Shown here: piece by piece, positions 29,596-29,719 of the stretch
Layout: each line of letters opens with the position of its first letter
Numbering within the stretch: the stretch's first letter is position 1
Assembly: GCA_039583705.1 (NCBI GenBank)
Contig: JAVKSM010000025.1
Location: 1-29,719 of the forward strand
Direction: 5' to 3'
Length of the DNA stretch: 29,719 bases
Origin: JAVKSM01 sp039583705
GTDB lineage: Bacteria; Actinomycetota; Actinomycetes; Mycobacteriales; Pseudonocardiaceae
Position numbers and translations under genes: made by a program
The notes under the pieces: model-generated
What the model was told of the DNA's origin: nothing
Database searches by the model: none
Seen by the model: the letters and a program-made list of their open reading frames with translations, nothing else

Positions 29596-29719
29596 GTGCT
29601 GACCCTCGTCGTGGCCGGGCTGCTCGCCGGCGCCGGCGTGGCGTCCGGCGTCGTCGGCGCCTTGGCGGCGCGCGGACGCCTGCCCCGCAATCGCTTCGCC
29701 GGGGTGCGCACCCCGGCCA
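29596..29719 (+). CDS. SdpI family membrane protein, N-terminal part
   Basis: The frame starts at GTG 29596 and runs off the right edge (41 residues visible). A hydrophobic first helix (LTLVVAGLLAGAGVASGVVG) is followed by GRLPRNRFAGVRTPA, the R-L-P-R-N-x-x-x-G-(V/I)-R-T-P signature of the SdpI/YhfL-type family. SdpI of Bacillus is the immunity protein against the toxin SdpC; most actinobacterial members are uncharacterised. An in-frame ATG at 29485 is an alternative, but the -10 directly before GTG 29596 favours the shorter form. It is divergent from leuS. Confidence 0.75.
   Translation, partial: MLTLVVAGLLAGAGVASGVVGALAARGRLPRNRFAGVRTPA

Noticed and set aside
1..29719. tRNA, rRNA or prophage attachment site
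   Set aside because: No cloverleaf-compatible sequence with GTTCGAATC-type TPsiC arm next to an acceptor stem, no rRNA, integrase or att-like duplication was recognised.

Overview
The window is high-GC actinobacterial DNA, most likely from a Pseudonocardia-like member of the Pseudonocardiales. This rests on strong codon bias, frequent GTG starts, an actinobacterial FadE5-type acyl-CoA dehydrogenase, a mycobacterial-type inositol-phosphate synthase, and gene order. From the right end leftwards (leuS, ino1, PadR, DUF5318, bifunctional PBP, GT87 protein, rpsF-ssb-rpsR-rplI, dnaB) the order and relative orientation match, from memory, the M. tuberculosis Rv0041-Rv0058 block, inverted as a whole and with local insertions.

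Layout. Positions 1-9230 are accessory metabolism and transport: the N-terminal part of an XPB/Ssl2-type helicase-associated protein (runs off the left edge), a CsbD-like stress protein, a FadE5-like acyl-CoA dehydrogenase, a FUSC-family membrane protein, an unrecognised small protein, an aldo/keto reductase and an MFS transporter. Positions about 9328-11193 are a scar: a frameshifted IS701-like transposase remnant abuts a broken graspetide (ATP-grasp-made, ester-crosslinked RiPP) locus with a precursor-like gene, a frameshifted ATP-grasp N-terminus, and the C-terminal part of the partner PCMT-like methyltransferase fused to it by an internal deletion. Positions 11397-16611 hold the replication/ribosome block (DUF2786 protein, dnaB, small membrane protein, rplI, rpsR, ssb, rpsF). 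Positions 16808-19669 are an insertion into the conserved block: an exported protein, endonuclease IV and a secreted ricin-type lectin interrupted by a 100-N assembly gap. Positions 19670-24342 are envelope genes (GT87, class A PBP, DUF5318). Positions 24499-29719 hold a PadR regulator, ino1, an SDR, leuS and the start of an SdpI-like protein.

The most notable items are the decayed graspetide locus; a rpsF leader that folds into a CCG-looped hairpin enclosed by a stem sequestering the ribosome-binding site (S6:S18-type); a LexA-like GAAC-N4-GTTC palindrome and DnaA-box-like sites upstream of dnaB; several genes whose -10 element lies 6-8 bp before the start codon (leaderless transcripts); and four short tandem-repeat arrays placed just upstream of genes. 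The leuS here is not the long form usual in actinobacteria. Gene identities come from recognised motifs and remembered family sequences; no database search was possible.
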